This document shows positions 29,907 through 40,306 of a stretch of DNA of 64,000 nt, one piece after another. How positions within the stretch are numbered: the stretch's first letter is position 1; every line of letters begins with the position of its first letter. The notes under the pieces were generated by a model. It was not told where the DNA came from, did not search any database, and saw only the letters and a list, made by a program, of their open reading frames with translations. The stretch spans positions 124,001-188,000 of the forward strand of contig NZ_JASKLS010000001.1 of the NCBI RefSeq assembly GCF_030124375.1. Direction: 5' to 3'. Position numbers and translations under genes: made by a program. The stretch comes from Sinorhizobium sp. 6-70 (lineage in GTDB: Bacteria > Pseudomonadota > Alphaproteobacteria > Rhizobiales > Rhizobiaceae).

Positions 29907-30548
29907 TCAGTTGTGCTTGTGGTCGCCGGTGGCGGCGCCGACTGGCAGCACATAATCGACCCTGCCCGCCTTCTCGAAGGTGAGCGTCACGGGCACCGTC
30001 TCGCCCTCGGCAAAGGGCTTCATCACCTCCATGAACATCAGGTGCAGGCCGCCGCTCTTGAGTTCGACCGTCGCGCCCGCCGGAATGGCAATGCCGTCAT
30101 CGAGCTTGCGCATCTTCATGACGTCGTTCTCCATCTTCATTTCATGCAGTTCCACCCGCCCTGCGGCAGGGCTTTCGACAGCGAGCAGCCGATCGTCGCT
30201 GCCGCCGGTATTCTTCACGACAAAGCCGCCACCGCCGACCTTCGCGCCTGGCAGCATTGCCTTGACGGCACCCCCGGAGATTTCGAGGTTCCCGGCCCCG
30301 ACCGGCCCGCCGGCCATCTGCTGGTTGCCCTGCTCGCCCTGTGCATGCGTGCTGCTTGCGAGCGTCTCAGTCGGCGCCGGGCTTTTCAGAGCATCGGCGC
30401 TCTGGCCTTCGGCTGCCACCTGGTCAATCTGGAGAACGGCCTTGAAAGTCGTTTCGGCAGCGGTTTGGAAGGTGGAATGGGCTTGCGCCACAGTGGCGGC
30501 GGTGAGGCTGAGGCCGGCGGCAAGCAGGGTCAATTTGGTCTTGGTCAT
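29907..30548 (-). CDS. PCu(A)C-type periplasmic copper chaperone
   Basis: 213 residues with a signal peptide cleaved after AQA (residue 23). The PCu(A)C ligand motif is complete: His135, Met146, His169 and Met171. The protein carries His residues at the mature N-terminus and the C-terminal end GDHKHN, possibly extra copper ligands. It should deliver Cu(I) to the Cu(A) or Cu(B) site of cytochrome c oxidase. About 60 residues between the signal peptide and the domain (30-90) are Ala/Gln-rich and not part of the usual fold. It sits 80 bp downstream of a DUF2946-like gene in the same direction. Confidence 0.88.
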   Translation of the reverse strand: MTKTKLTLLAAGLSLTAATVAQAHSTFQTAAETTFKAVLQIDQVAAEGQSADALKSPAPTETLASSTHAQGEQGNQQMAGGPVGAGNLEISGGAVKAMLPGAKVGGGGFVVKNTGGSDDRLLAVESPAAGRVELHEMKMENDVMKMRKLDDGIAIPAGATVELKSGGLHLMFMEVMKPFAEGETVPVTLTFEKAGRVDYVLPVGAATGDHKHN

Positions 30549-30628
30549 GTCGTAATCTCCAAACCACGCGGGCTTCGAACCCTTGTGGTCAACACCGCCC
30601 TTGGCGGCTGAATGAAAAATGGAATGCG

Positions 30629-31036
30629 TCAGGAGAAAGTTACGACAGCTGTTGGCGGACCGCGTGACGGCGGCAGCAGCCGCAATAGGGGAAGCGCCAC
30701 TTCGGTCTTGATGACTGGCGCCTTGGCAAGCCAGTTGCCGTTTTCAGCGGCGGCGCTTTCCTGGGGCGGCGCTGGCAGCAGGACCGATCCGGCGAGGCGG
30801 CAGGCTTCACAAACGGGGGCGATCGTGGGGGCTTTTTCCTGTCCGGCGTCATGATCGACACCGTCCGTGCCGAAGCAGATATCCGCGAATGTGCCGTCGG
30901 GCAAGAGATACTCGGCGGCAGCCGCTGGGCCCAGCGTTTTCGGGAAAGCCGGCTTGTGGGCGAAAGACAGGAAAACGAGCGCAAAGGCGGCGAGCACCCG
31001 CACCGCCATCCGCCATTTCTCCACGCGCCTTGCCAT
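30629..31036 (-). CDS. DUF2946-like exported protein
   Basis: 135 residues from the ATG at 31036 (AAGGGGCG upstream). One N-terminal hydrophobic segment (VRVLAAFALVFLSFAHK) is followed by ADICFGTDG and VCEACRLAG. The IC-xx-DG and CxxC pattern is that of DUF2946 proteins, which often accompany copper genes. Its neighbour is the PCu(A)C chaperone, so a role in periplasmic copper handling is likely. A weaker alternative is an unrelated small membrane protein. Confidence 0.65.
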   Translation of the reverse strand: MARRVEKWRMAVRVLAAFALVFLSFAHKPAFPKTLGPAAAAEYLLPDGTFADICFGTDGVDHDAGQEKAPTIAPVCEACRLAGSVLLPAPPQESAAAENGNWLAKAPVIKTEVALPLLRLLPPSRGPPTAVVTFS

Positions 31037-31208
31037 GATCGCCCCTTGGTCAGCCAATTCGTTATCCCTAGCCGACCTGAATTGCAAAGGCCGAATTGCC
31101 GCACGTTGTTAGCGGCGGTGATGAAGCTCACGCGACAAAAAGATGTTTGGTCGCGACATAGGCTCTTGCCAAGTTCCGGCCTTCGCCGTTATCTGGAGAC
31201 GATCTTGT

Positions 31209-31357
31209 TGGGAGAAACCGGTTCAATCCGGTGCCGAAGGAGCAACCGCCCCGGAAACTCTCAGGCCAAAGGACCAGCAAGGTGCCGGTAGGACTCTGGA
31301 GAGAAGCGGTCACGCTCGCCGAAGGGATAACAATCTCAGGCAAAGGGACAGAGGGGG
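31209..31357 (+). promoter_or_regulatory. Tandem glycine riboswitch before gcvT
   Basis: Two glycine aptamers in a row. The first has GCCGAAGGAGCAA and CTCTCAGGCCAAAGGACC; the second has CGCCGAAGGGATAAC, ATCTCAGGCAAAGGGACAG and closes with AGGGGG. The linker ACTCTGGAGAGA is the usual one. Glycine binding switches on expression of the glycine cleavage operon. A hairpin CGCCGG/CCGGCG at 31379-31399, between the second aptamer and the gcvT ribosome site, is a candidate expression platform. Confidence 0.95.
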
Positions 31358-31427
31358 CTCAAATTTCTCGGCGTTTGACGCCGGTAGTGTGAGCCGGCGC
31401 GGGATGCGCCAGACCTGGAGGCCGGAT

Positions 31428-32567
31428 TTGGAAGATATTTCCCATTTGAAGCACACGCCGCTTAACGCGTTGCACCTTTCGCTCGGTGCACGCATGGTGC
31501 CCTTTGCCGGCTACGACATGCCGGTGCAATACCCGGAAGGCGTGCTCAAGGAACACCTGCATACCCGCGCCGCAGCGGGCCTTTTCGACGTGTCGCACAT
31601 GGGCCAGATCGTCGTCCGGCCGAAGTCCGGTCGTATAGAAGACGCAGCGCTGGCGCTCGAAAAATTGGTGCCGGTCGATGTCCTCGGCCTGGCGGAAGGC
31701 CGCCAACGCTATGGCTTGTTCACCAATGACGAAGGCGGCATCCTTGACGATCTGATGATCACCAATCTCGGCGATCATCTCTTCCTCGTCGTCAATGCCG
31801 CTTGCAAGGACGCGGATTTCGAGCACCTGAAGAAGGGCCTCGGCGATACTTGCGACGTCAAGATGCTCGATGACCGTGCCCTGGTTGCGCTGCAGGGGCC
31901 GCGCGCAGAAGCAGTGCTATGCGAGCTCTGGGCTGACGTCGCCTCCATGCGCTTCATGGATGTGGCGGAGGCCGACCTCCACGACGTGAGCTGCATCATT
32001 TCCCGGTCCGGCTATACCGGCGAGGACGGCTTTGAAATCTCGATCCCCGTTCAGTCGGCCGTCGACGTGACCCAGCGCCTGCTCGAACATCCGGACGTCA
32101 TGCCGATCGGTCTCGGCGCGCGCGATTCGCTTCGCCTTGAGGCCGGCCTTTGCCTTTACGGCAACGACATCGACACCGGCACGACGCCGGTCGAGGCGGC
32201 GCTCGAATGGGCGATCCAGAAGAGCCGCCGTTCGGGCGGCGATCGGTCCGGCGGCTTCCCGGGTGCCGAGCGCATCCTCTCTGAATTCGCCAATGGAGCC
32301 AAGCGCCGCCGTGTGGGGTTGAAGCCCGAAGGCCGCGCGCCGGTTCGTGGCGGCGCCAAGGTTTTCGCTGATGCCGAAGGCAAGATGGCCGTCGGCACCG
32401 TCACCTCTGGCGGCTTCGGCCCGAGCGTCGATGGCCCCGTTGCCATGGGCTATGTCGACGCCGACCAGGCCGGAAACGGCACGAAACTGTACGCGGAGGT
32501 GCGGGGCAAATACCTGCCGCTTACCGTCACCGCCATGCCCTTTGTAAAACAAACCTACAAACGCTGA
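31428..32567 (+). CDS. gcvT: Glycine cleavage system T protein (aminomethyltransferase)
   Basis: 379 residues from a TTG at 31428 with GGAGG seven bases before it; an ATG at 31404 lies inside the leader and lacks a ribosome site. [20 protein letters not shown] opens the folate-binding fold, with FDVSHMGQ and the C-terminal [17 protein letters not shown]. It transfers the aminomethyl carbon from lipoyl-GcvH to tetrahydrofolate, releasing ammonia. First gene of gcvTHP under the glycine riboswitch. Confidence 0.95.
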   Translation: MEDISHLKHTPLNALHLSLGARMVPFAGYDMPVQYPEGVLKEHLHTRAAAGLFDVSHMGQIVVRPKSGRIEDAALALEKLVPVDVLGLAEGRQRYGLFTNDEGGILDDLMITNLGDHLFLVVNAACKDADFEHLKKGLGDTCDVKMLDDRALVALQGPRAEAVLCELWADVASMRFMDVAEADLHDVSCIISRSGYTGEDGFEISIPVQSAVDVTQRLLEHPDVMPIGLGARDSLRLEAGLCLYGNDIDTGTTPVEAALEWAIQKSRRSGGDRSGGFPGAERILSEFANGAKRRRVGLKPEGRAPVRGGAKVFADAEGKMAVGTVTSGGFGPSVDGPVAMGYVDADQAGNGTKLYAEVRGKYLPLTVTAMPFVKQTYKR

Positions 32568-32583
32568 TCAGGAGAGAGCGCCA

Positions 32584-32946
32584 ATGCTGAAATTCACCGA
32601 GGAACACGAGTGGCTGAAGATCGAAGGTGACGTCGCGACCGTCGGCATCACCGAGCACGCAGCCGGGCAGCTCGGCGATCTCGTCTTCGTGGAACTGCCG
32701 GAAGCCGGTGCCTCCTTCGCCAAGGGCGATTCGGCCGCGACCGTCGAATCCGTCAAGGCGGCCTCCGATGTCTATTGTCCGCTCGACGGAGAGATCGTCG
32801 AGGTCAACCAGGCGATCGTCGACGACCCGTCGCTCGTCAACAGTGATCCGCAGGGTGCTGCCTGGTTCTTCAAGCTGAAGCTCGCCGATCCGAGCGCCGC
32901 CAACGCCCTTCTCGATGAAGCGGCCTACAAGGAGCTCGTCGCCTGA
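32584..32946 (+). CDS. gcvH: Glycine cleavage system H protein
   Basis: 120 residues. [20 protein letters not shown] opens the lipoyl-domain fold, and [12 protein letters not shown] carries the lipoylated Lys58. It shuttles the aminomethyl group between GcvP and GcvT and the disulfide to the L protein. It starts 16 bp after gcvT with AGGAGAG as ribosome site, and its stop overlaps the gcvP start by one base. Confidence 0.97.
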   Translation: MLKFTEEHEWLKIEGDVATVGITEHAAGQLGDLVFVELPEAGASFAKGDSAATVESVKAASDVYCPLDGEIVEVNQAIVDDPSLVNSDPQGAAWFFKLKLADPSAANALLDEAAYKELVA

Positions 32947-35810
32947 TGAGCATGCCCAAGGACTTCACCTTTACCGACTACAAGCCTTACGACTTCGCCA
33001 ATCGGCGTCACATCGGCCCCTCGCCCGCGGAAATGGAGGAGATGCTGAAGGTTGTCGGCTATCCAAGCCTCGACGCCCTCATCGACGATACGGTTCCGCC
33101 GGCGATCCGTCAAAAGACGCCGCTCGTCTGGGGCACGCCAATGACCGAGCGCGAGGCGCTCGACAAGCTGCGCGAAACGGCGAACCGCAACCAGAAACTC
33201 GTCTCGCTGATCGGTCAGGGCTATTACGGCACAATCACGCCGCCGGTCATCCAGCGCAATATTCTGGAAAATCCGGCCTGGTACACGGCCTACACGCCCT
33301 ATCAGCCGGAAATCAGCCAGGGCCGGCTCGAGGCGCTGCTCAATTACCAGACCATGGTCTGCGACCTGACTGGCCTCGATGTCGCGAATGCTTCGCTGCT
33401 CGACGAGGCGACGGCGGCTGCGGAAGCCATGGCCATGGCCGAGCGCGTTGCGAAATCCAAGGTGAAGACCTTCTTCGTCGACGAGAATTGCCATCCCCAG
33501 ACGATCGCGCTCCTGAAGACGCGCGCCGCGCCGCTCGGGTGGCGGATCGTTGTCGGTGATCCCTTCGCGGATCTCGATGCCGCCAATGTCTTCGGCGCGA
33601 TCTTCCAGTATCCGGGCACCTATGGTCACGTTCGCGACTTCACCACGCTGATCGCCAAGCTGCACGAGCAGGGCGCGATCGCGGCTGTCGCGGCCGACCC
33701 GCTGGCGCTGGCGCTGCTTAAGTCTCCGGGTGAGATGGGCGCCGATATCGCCATCGGCTCGACGCAGCGCTTCGGCGTCCCCGTTGGTTATGGTGGCCCG
33801 CATGCAGCCTATATGGCCGTCAAGGATGCCTACAAGCGCTCGATGCCGGGCCGCCTTGTGGGCGTTTCGGTCGATTCGCGTGGCAACCGCGCCTACCGTC
33901 TGTCGCTGCAGACGCGCGAACAGCACATTCGCCGCGAAAAGGCGACGTCCAACATCTGCACGGCGCAGGTGCTGCTTGCCGTGATGGCGTCGATGTATGC
34001 CGTTTTCCACGGCCCGAAGGGCATCAAGGCGATTGCCCAGAGCGTTCACCAGAAGACCGTGCGCCTCGCCATGGGGCTGGAAAAGCTCGGCTACACCGTC
34101 GAGCCGGATGTCTTCTTCGACACGATCACGATCGAGGTCGGCAAGCTGCAGGGCATCATCCTGAAGACGGCGGTGGCGGAGGAAGTGAACCTTCGGAAGA
34201 TCGGCAGCACGAAGATCGGCATCAGCCTCGACGAACGCTCGCGGCCGGTGACGCTCGAAGCCATCTGGCGCGCCTTCGGCGGTGATTTCAAGGTGGAAGA
34301 GTTCGAGCCGGGCTATCGCCTGCCGCAGCCGCTGTTGCGCACCAGCGAATACCTGACCCACCCGATCTTCCACATGAACCGCGCCGAAAGCGAGATGACG
34401 CGCTACATCCGTCGCCTCGCCGACCGCGACCTCGCGCTCGACCGGGCGATGATCCCGCTCGGCTCGTGCACGATGAAGCTCAACGCGACAGCGGAAATGC
34501 TGCCGATCAGCTGGCCGGAGTTCTCCGAAATCCATCCCTTCGCTCCGGCGGACCAGGCGCTCGGCTATCGCCACATGATCGAGGATCTGTCGCAAAAACT
34601 TTGCGCCGTCACCGGCTATGACGCGATTTCGATGCAGCCGAACTCGGGTGCGCAAGGTGAATATGCCGGTCTTTTGACGATTCGCGCCTATCACATCGCC
34701 AACGGCAACGACCATCGCGACGTTTGCCTCATTCCGACCTCGGCGCACGGCACCAACCCGGCCTCCGCGCAGATGGCGGGCATGAAGGTGGTGGTCGTCA
34801 AGGTCAGCGACATCGGCGAAATCGACATGGACGATTTCCGTGCAAAAGCCGAGCAACATGCCGACACTCTCTCCTGCTGCATGATCACCTACCCCTCCAC
34901 GCATGGCGTGTTCGAGGAAAACGTGCGCGAAGTCTGCGAGATCGTTCACAAGCACGGCGGCCAGGTCTATATGGATGGTGCCAACATGAACGCCATGGTC
35001 GGCCTTGCCCGACCGGGTGACATCGGCTCCGACGTCAGCCACCTTAACCTGCACAAGACCTTCTGCATTCCGCACGGCGGCGGCGGCCCGGGCATGGGAC
35101 CGATCGGCGTGAAGGCGCATCTTACTCCCTTCCTCCCCGGTCATCCGGAAACGGACGGTCATGAAGGCGCGGTGTCCGCGGCTCCCTTCGGTTCGGCCTC
35201 GATCCTTCCGATCTCCTGGAGCTACTGCCTCATGATGGGCGGCGAAGGCCTGACTCAGGCGACCAAGGTGGCGATCCTCAACGCCAACTATATCGCCGCG
35301 CGGCTGAAGGGTGCCTACGATGTGCTCTACAAGTCGGCTAAGGGCCGTGTCGCGCATGAATGCATCATCGACACGCGTCCTCTCGCCGACAGCGCAGGCG
35401 TAACGGTCGACGATGTCGCCAAGCGTCTGATCGACTGCGGCTTCCATGCGCCGACCATGAGCTGGCCGGTTGCCGGCACGCTGATGATCGAGCCGACGGA
35501 ATCGGAAACCAAGGCCGAACTCGACCGGTTCTGCGATGCGATGCTCGCGATCCGCGAGGAGGCCCGCGCCATCGAAGAAGGCCGGATGGACAAGGTCAAC
35601 AATCCGCTGAAGAATGCGCCGCACACGGTGGAGGATCTCGTCGGCGACTGGGACCGGCCCTATTCGCGTGAGCAGGCCTGCTTCCCGCCGGGCGCCTTCC
35701 GGGTCGACAAATACTGGTCGCCGGTCAACCGCGTCGACAACGTCTATGGCGACCGCAATCTTGTCTGCACCTGCCCGCCGATCGAAAGCTACGCGGAAGC
35801 GGCCGAGTGA
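32946..35810 (+). CDS. gcvP: Glycine dehydrogenase (decarboxylating), P protein
   Basis: 954 residues, the fused single-chain form of P protein. FANRHIGPS-like start ([16 protein letters not shown]), and [20 protein letters not shown] contains the PLP-binding Lys and glycine loop. It decarboxylates glycine and loads the aminomethyl group on GcvH. Last gene of the operon; a terminator follows 67 bp downstream. Confidence 0.97.
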   Translation: MSMPKDFTFTDYKPYDFANRRHIGPSPAEMEEMLKVVGYPSLDALIDDTVPPAIRQKTPLVWGTPMTEREALDKLRETANRNQKLVSLIGQGYYGTITPPVIQRNILENPAWYTAYTPYQPEISQGRLEALLNYQTMVCDLTGLDVANASLLDEATAAAEAMAMAERVAKSKVKTFFVDENCHPQTIALLKTRAAPLGWRIVVGDPFADLDAANVFGAIFQYPGTYGHVRDFTTLIAKLHEQGAIAAVAADPLALALLKSPGEMGADIAIGSTQRFGVPVGYGGPHAAYMAVKDAYKRSMPGRLVGVSVDSRGNRAYRLSLQTREQHIRREKATSNICTAQVLLAVMASMYAVFHGPKGIKAIAQSVHQKTVRLAMGLEKLGYTVEPDVFFDTITIEVGKLQGIILKTAVAEEVNLRKIGSTKIGISLDERSRPVTLEAIWRAFGGDFKVEEFEPGYRLPQPLLRTSEYLTHPIFHMNRAESEMTRYIRRLADRDLALDRAMIPLGSCTMKLNATAEMLPISWPEFSEIHPFAPADQALGYRHMIEDLSQKLCAVTGYDAISMQPNSGAQGEYAGLLTIRAYHIANGNDHRDVCLIPTSAHGTNPASAQMAGMKVVVVKVSDIGEIDMDDFRAKAEQHADTLSCCMITYPSTHGVFEENVREVCEIVHKHGGQVYMDGANMNAMVGLARPGDIGSDVSHLNLHKTFCIPHGGGGPGMGPIGVKAHLTPFLPGHPETDGHEGAVSAAPFGSASILPISWSYCLMMGGEGLTQATKVAILNANYIAARLKGAYDVLYKSAKGRVAHECIIDTRPLADSAGVTVDDVAKRLIDCGFHAPTMSWPVAGTLMIEPTESETKAELDRFCDAMLAIREEARAIEEGRMDKVNNPLKNAPHTVEDLVGDWDRPYSREQACFPPGAFRVDKYWSPVNRVDNVYGDRNLVCTCPPIESYAEAAE

Positions 35811-35877
35811 TATGGGGCGGAGCGTGCCTCGCGCACGCCCGCGGCACATCAGAAGACATTGGCGGTGTTGAGAACGA

Positions 35878-35904
35878 AAAAGCCCGGCTTAAAACCGGGC
35901 TTTT
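35878..35904. terminator. Terminator between gcvP and sufA
   Basis: AAAAGCCCGG (35878-35887) pairs with CCGGGCTTTT (35895-35904), with A-run and T-run on either side. It can serve both gcvP and the convergent suf operon. Confidence 0.85.
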
Positions 35905-35929
35905 GCGATTCGTTGGGTTTGCGAAGCGG

Positions 35930-36322
35930 TCAGTTCGCGCGAACGACGGCATCGCCGCGGGCCGCAAGCGCCGCCAAATCGGCCGGCTTGAGCTCGACGG
36001 ACTCGCCGCAGCCGCAGGCCGACGTCTGGTTCGGGTTGTTGAAAGTGAAGCCGGAGCGCAGGGCCGTCACTTCGAAATCCATCTGAGTGCCGAGCAGATA
36101 AAGCACGGCCTCGGGCGCGACCCAGACCTTTGCTTCAAGATGCTCGACCAGGTCGTCCTTGCTGTTGGGCTCGGTCACCAGATCGACGGCATATTCCATG
36201 CCGGCGCAGCCGCCCTTCTTGATGCTTACGCGGATGCCCTTGGCATCGCCTCCAGCATTCTCGACGATCGCTCGCACGCGGCTCGCGGCCGCATCGGTCA
36301 AGCTCATCACGGCAAAGCCCAT
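35930..36322 (-). CDS. sufA: A-type iron-sulfur carrier SufA
   Basis: 130 residues from the ATG at 36322, which follows AAGGAGAAGAAGCCG; an ATG six codons earlier lacks a good site. The HesB/IscA fold is clear, with cluster ligands in KKGGCAGMEY and SACGCGES (one plus two Cys). It carries [2Fe-2S] or [4Fe-4S] clusters from the SufBCD scaffold to target proteins. Last gene of the suf operon. Confidence 0.92.
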   Translation of the reverse strand: MGFAVMSLTDAAASRVRAIVENAGGDAKGIRVSIKKGGCAGMEYAVDLVTEPNSKDDLVEHLEAKVWVAPEAVLYLLGTQMDFEVTALRSGFTFNNPNQTSACGCGESVELKPADLAALAARGDAVVRAN

Positions 36323-36418
36323 CGGCTTCTTCTCCTTCATGTCACCGGGGTAAAGGCCCGGCGCTTTCCAGAATCTAATGTAGTGCCCGCGTCCTAACGG
36401 ATCAATATCAGGCTGAAC

Positions 36419-36799
36419 TCAATACCAGCCAAGCGCAACCTGCGCCTCTTCCGACATGCGGTCCGGCGTCCACGGCGGGTCGAAGGTCATCGTCACCTCG
36501 ACGCCGGAAACGCCTTCGACGGCGCCGACGGCGTTCTCGACCCAGCCCGGCATCTCACCCGCAACGGGGCAGCCAGGAGCGGTCAGCGTCATCTCGATCT
36601 TCACCATCCGGTCGTCCTCGATGTCGATCTTGTAGATGAGACCGAGTTCGAAAATATCGGCCGGGATCTCCGGGTCATAGACTGTCTTGAGCGCTGCAAT
36701 GATGTCGTCGCTGAGGCGCGCCAATTCCTCGGCCGGAATGGCCGAGTGAACGATGCCTTCGCGGACATCGATCTTTTCTTGCGTTGCGTCCAGACTCAT
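36419..36799 (-). CDS. sufT: SufT-like DUF59 protein
   Basis: 126 residues with a MIP18/DUF59 domain: KTVYDPEIPADIFELGLIY and MTLTAPGCPVAGEMP with one conserved Cys, then VEVTMTFDPPWTPDRMS. Such proteins help mature Fe-S proteins. In Agrobacterium the gene at this place in the operon is called sufX. It lies between sufS and sufA, about 96 bp before the sufA start. Confidence 0.88.
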   Translation of the reverse strand: MSLDATQEKIDVREGIVHSAIPAEELARLSDDIIAALKTVYDPEIPADIFELGLIYKIDIEDDRMVKIEMTLTAPGCPVAGEMPGWVENAVGAVEGVSGVEVTMTFDPPWTPDRMSEEAQVALGWY

Positions 36800-36918
36800 A
36801 TCGGCCTCCTTGGATCACGATGCTGTGGTCGATCGACCCAAATCATGAACGTGATCGATTCTAATAGGTTAGAGCGAGATGCCGGCGGACAACCGCATGC
36901 ACTTTTCCTCGTCCCGCT

Positions 36919-38160
36919 CTAGGCAAAAAACTTCCGCGCGTGGTCCAGCGCATCGGCCAGCGCATCGACCTCGGCCCGCGTGTTGTAGAGGCCGAAGGAC
37001 GCACGGCATGTGGAGGTGACGCCGAAGCGTTTCAAGAGCGGCTGAGCACAATGCGTTCCTGCCCTGACGGCAACGCCGGCGCGGTCGATCACCATCGAAA
37101 TGTCGTGGGCATGAACGCCGGCAATCTCGAAGGAAAAGATGCTGCCCTTGCCCGGTGCATCACCGAAAACCCTGAGCGAATTGATCGACGACAGCCGCTC
37201 GCGGGCGTAGGCGGTGAGATCCGCCTCGTGGGCGCGGATCGCTTCCCGGCCGACCTTATCCATATAATCGAGCGCATAGCCAAGCCCGATCGCCTGCACG
37301 ATCGGCGGTGTACCGGCCTCGAAGCGGTGCGGCGGCTCGTTGTAGGTGACGCGGTCCTCGGTCACCTCCTCGATCATCTCGCCGCCGCCCATGAAAGGAC
37401 GCATCTCCTTCAGGCGATCCATCCTGCCGTAGAGCACGCCGACGCCGGACGGACCGTAAAGCTTATGGCCGGTCATAACGTACCAGTCGCAGTCGATGTC
37501 CTGAACATCGACCGGCATATGCACAGCGCCCTGGCTACCGTCGATCAGCACCGGAATGCCGCGCTCACGGGCGATGCGGCAGATCTCCTTCACGGGCACG
37601 ACCGTGCCGAGCGCGTTCGACATGTGGGTGATGGCGATCAGCTTTGTCCGGTCCGTCAGGCACTTGACGAAATCCTCGATGTGAAACGCGCCATCGTCGT
37701 CGATCGGCGCCCAGACGAGCTTCGCCCCCTGGCGTTCGCGGATGAAATGCCAGGGAACGATATTCGAATGGTGCTCCATGATCGAGAGCACGATCTCGTC
37801 GCCCTCGCTGAGCTTCGGCATGCCGTAGCCATAGGCGACCGTATTGATCGCCTCGGTCGAGGACTTGGTGAAGATGATGTTCTCGGCAGACGGCGCATTC
37901 AGGAAGCGGCGAACCTTCTCGCGCGCCGCCTCATAGGCTTCCGTCGCGGCGTTCGACAGGAAATGCAGGCCGCGATGGACGTTGGCATATTCATTGGCAT
38001 AGGCATGGGCCACGGCGTCGATGACGAGCTGCGGCTTCTGCGCCGATGCGCCGTTGTCGAGGTAGACAAGCGGCTTGCCATAGACCGTCCGCGAAAGGAT
38101 TGGGAAATCCTTTCTGATGGCTTCGACGTCATAGGCCGGCACCGGCACTATATGTTCCAT
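36919..38160 (-). CDS. sufS: Cysteine desulfurase SufS (group II)
   Basis: 413 residues. The PLP enzyme shows KSSTEAINTVAYGYG, the His in ISHMSN-like ITHMSNALGTVVPV, the Schiff-base Lys in MTGHKLYGPSGVGVLYG, and the catalytic Cys in RAGTHCAQPLLKRFG. This short catalytic loop places it in the SufS/CsdA class. It mobilises sulfur from cysteine for cluster assembly. No SufE is encoded in the window; a group I desulfurase gene starts the same operon. Confidence 0.95.
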   Translation of the reverse strand: MEHIVPVPAYDVEAIRKDFPILSRTVYGKPLVYLDNGASAQKPQLVIDAVAHAYANEYANVHRGLHFLSNAATEAYEAAREKVRRFLNAPSAENIIFTKSSTEAINTVAYGYGMPKLSEGDEIVLSIMEHHSNIVPWHFIRERQGAKLVWAPIDDDGAFHIEDFVKCLTDRTKLIAITHMSNALGTVVPVKEICRIARERGIPVLIDGSQGAVHMPVDVQDIDCDWYVMTGHKLYGPSGVGVLYGRMDRLKEMRPFMGGGEMIEEVTEDRVTYNEPPHRFEAGTPPIVQAIGLGYALDYMDKVGREAIRAHEADLTAYARERLSSINSLRVFGDAPGKGSIFSFEIAGVHAHDISMVIDRAGVAVRAGTHCAQPLLKRFGVTSTCRASFGLYNTRAEVDALADALDHARKFFA

Positions 38161-38173
38161 GTCTTTCGTCCAA

Positions 38174-39451
38174 TCAGGCGTGTTTTTCGAGCCAGGCCGA
38201 GATTATGCCTTCCAGCGCCTCAACCAGTTCCTCGTCGTCTTCCAGCTCTTCGACGATCTCGGCGACGAAGGCGTTGACGAGCATCGCGCGGGCCTTGTTC
38301 TCCGGAATGCCGCGCGCGAGCATGTAGAAGAGTTGGGTATGGTCGATATCGGTGACCGTCGCACCATGGCCGCATTGGACATCGTCAGCGAAGATTTCCA
38401 GCTCCGGCTTTGACGAAAAATCGGCATCGTCGGAAAGCAGCAACGTGTTGCACGACATCTTCGCGTCGGTCTTCTGCGCGTCCTTGGCGACCAGGATCTT
38501 GCCCTGGAAAACACCCTTCGCGCGGTCGAAAACGACGTTGCGGATGATCTCCGTCGAGGTCGTATGCGGCACGTCGTGACCAAGCGTGAACGTCACGTCC
38601 GTGTGGCTCTCGCCGCCGAGCAGGTTGATGCCGCGCAGCGTCAGGTCGGCGCCCTCCCCGCTGGTCCTGCCGTGGATTTCCTGGCGCACCAGCTTGCCGC
38701 CGGCATTGATGATGAAGAGGTGCAGCTTCGCGTCCTTGCCGAGGTCGAAGCGGATCTGGCCGAGATGCGTGTCGGCCGCGCCCTGCTGCTGCACGATGAT
38801 CCAGATCACGTCGGCACCCTCGGCGAGCGTGACGTCGCTCACCGACGAAACGAAGCTCGGATCCGCATTCGTCGACAGGTGCCGTTCGATCACAGTCGCC
38901 TTTGAGCCGGCGCCGAAGGAAACAGGAAAGCGCGTGTGCACGTGGCCGTGACTCTGGACGACCTGAATCTCGAGCGGCGCTTCCAACTCGGTGCCTTCCG
39001 CAATCGCGATTTCGAGACCACCGCGAACAAGTCCGCCATTGATCCGGCCGATTGCGTCATCCGAACCGAGCACGGCGAGACCGGCGACAGCCGAACCATC
39101 GATCAAGCTTTCGGTGTAGGAGCGTGCCGTCACGCCTTTGGGAAGGCTCTTGAGATCGGCCTGGCCGCTGCGAACAGCAAGCACGGACGAACCCGGAACG
39201 ACGGCATCGGCCCGATCGGCAAAGGCGGACGGATCGGCGGCAGGCACTGCACGCAGCAAGGTGCGCAGGTCGGTATAATGCCAGGACTCGACGCGACGCG
39301 TCGGCAATCCGGCGGTCCGCAGCTCATGAACGAGCGTGTCGCGGAGCGACAGCACAGCTCCGTCGCCGGGCAGATCGCCGATCTGCGCGGTATAGGCATC
39401 GACCAGCGCCGTTTCGGCGGCCGTCATCTTGATGGCCTGTTGCATATTCAT
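38174..39451 (-). CDS. sufD: Fe-S scaffold complex subunit SufD
   Basis: 425 residues, with the beta-helix core of the SufB/SufD family in the C-terminal half: RGINLLGGESHTDVTFTLGH, KGVFQGKILVAKDAQKTDAK and CGHGATVTDIDHTQLFYMLA. The last has the His conserved in SufD. It forms the SufBC2D complex in the cytoplasm. It lies 13 bp upstream of sufS and 22 bp downstream of sufC. Confidence 0.94.
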   Translation of the reverse strand: MNMQQAIKMTAAETALVDAYTAQIGDLPGDGAVLSLRDTLVHELRTAGLPTRRVESWHYTDLRTLLRAVPAADPSAFADRADAVVPGSSVLAVRSGQADLKSLPKGVTARSYTESLIDGSAVAGLAVLGSDDAIGRINGGLVRGGLEIAIAEGTELEAPLEIQVVQSHGHVHTRFPVSFGAGSKATVIERHLSTNADPSFVSSVSDVTLAEGADVIWIIVQQQGAADTHLGQIRFDLGKDAKLHLFIINAGGKLVRQEIHGRTSGEGADLTLRGINLLGGESHTDVTFTLGHDVPHTTSTEIIRNVVFDRAKGVFQGKILVAKDAQKTDAKMSCNTLLLSDDADFSSKPELEIFADDVQCGHGATVTDIDHTQLFYMLARGIPENKARAMLVNAFVAEIVEELEDDEELVEALEGIISAWLEKHA

Positions 39452-39473
39452 TCGAACACTCCTTCAACAGGCG

Positions 39474-40229
39474 TCAGGCTGCTGCCTCGATGAGATCCGC
39501 ATAACCCTTGGCTTCAAGCTCATGCGCCAGCGTCTTGTCGCCGGACTTGATGACCTGGCCCTTGTAGAGGACGTGGACGGTATCCGGAACGATATAGTCG
39601 AGCAGGCGCTGGTAGTGCGTGATCACGACAACGGCGCGATCCGGCGAACGCAGCGCATTGACGCCGTCGGCGACGACCTTGAGCGCGTCGATATCGAGAC
39701 CGGAGTCGGTTTCGTCGAGCACGCAAAGCTTCGGCTGGAGCAGCGCCATCTGCAGGATTTCCGCGCGCTTCTTCTCACCGCCGGAGAAGCCGACGTTCAG
39801 CGGGCGACGCAGCATTTCAGGCGCGATCTTGAGGTCACCGGCCGCTTCCTTGACGAGGCGCATGAATTCCGGTGTCGTCAGTTCGTCCTCCCCGCGATAC
39901 TTGCGCTGTTCGTTCATCGCCACCTTCAGGAACTGCATGGTGGCGACACCGGGGATCTCGACCGGATACTGGAAGGCGAGGAAAATGCCCTTGGCCGCAC
40001 GCTCCGAAGCGTCGAGCTCCAGGATGCTTTCGCCGTTGTAAAGGATGTCGCCTTCGGTCACTTCATAGTCTTCGCGCCCTGAAAGCACGTAGGAGAGCGT
40101 CGACTTGCCGGAGCCGTTCGGTCCCATGATAGCGGCGACTTCGCCGGCCTTCACGGTGAGGTTCAGGCCGCGGATGATCTCGGTGCCGTCCTCGGCGATG
40201 CGTGCATGCAGGTTCTTGATTTCAAGCAT
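39474..40229 (-). CDS. sufC: Fe-S assembly ATPase SufC
   Basis: 251-residue ABC ATPase: Walker A GPNGSGKSTLSY, signature SGGEKKRAEILQ, Walker B CVLDETDSGLD. These match SufC rather than a transporter ATPase. It drives conformational changes in the SufB-SufD scaffold. The start follows GAGAGGACGATTTGA. Confidence 0.96.
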   Translation of the reverse strand: MLEIKNLHARIAEDGTEIIRGLNLTVKAGEVAAIMGPNGSGKSTLSYVLSGREDYEVTEGDILYNGESILELDASERAAKGIFLAFQYPVEIPGVATMQFLKVAMNEQRKYRGEDELTTPEFMRLVKEAAGDLKIAPEMLRRPLNVGFSGGEKKRAEILQMALLQPKLCVLDETDSGLDIDALKVVADGVNALRSPDRAVVVITHYQRLLDYIVPDTVHVLYKGQVIKSGDKTLAHELEAKGYADLIEAAA

Positions 40230-40306
40230 TCAAATCGTCCTCTCGGGAAACGAATAATTGTCGCGCGCAGATTCTGGTGCGCGCCGGTTCCTTAATCAGT
40301 CCGCGC

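Noticed and set aside
32925..35849. A 974-codon open frame antisense to gcvP
   Set aside because: Same cause: reduced stop codons opposite a GC-rich gene. No protein motif was found in it.
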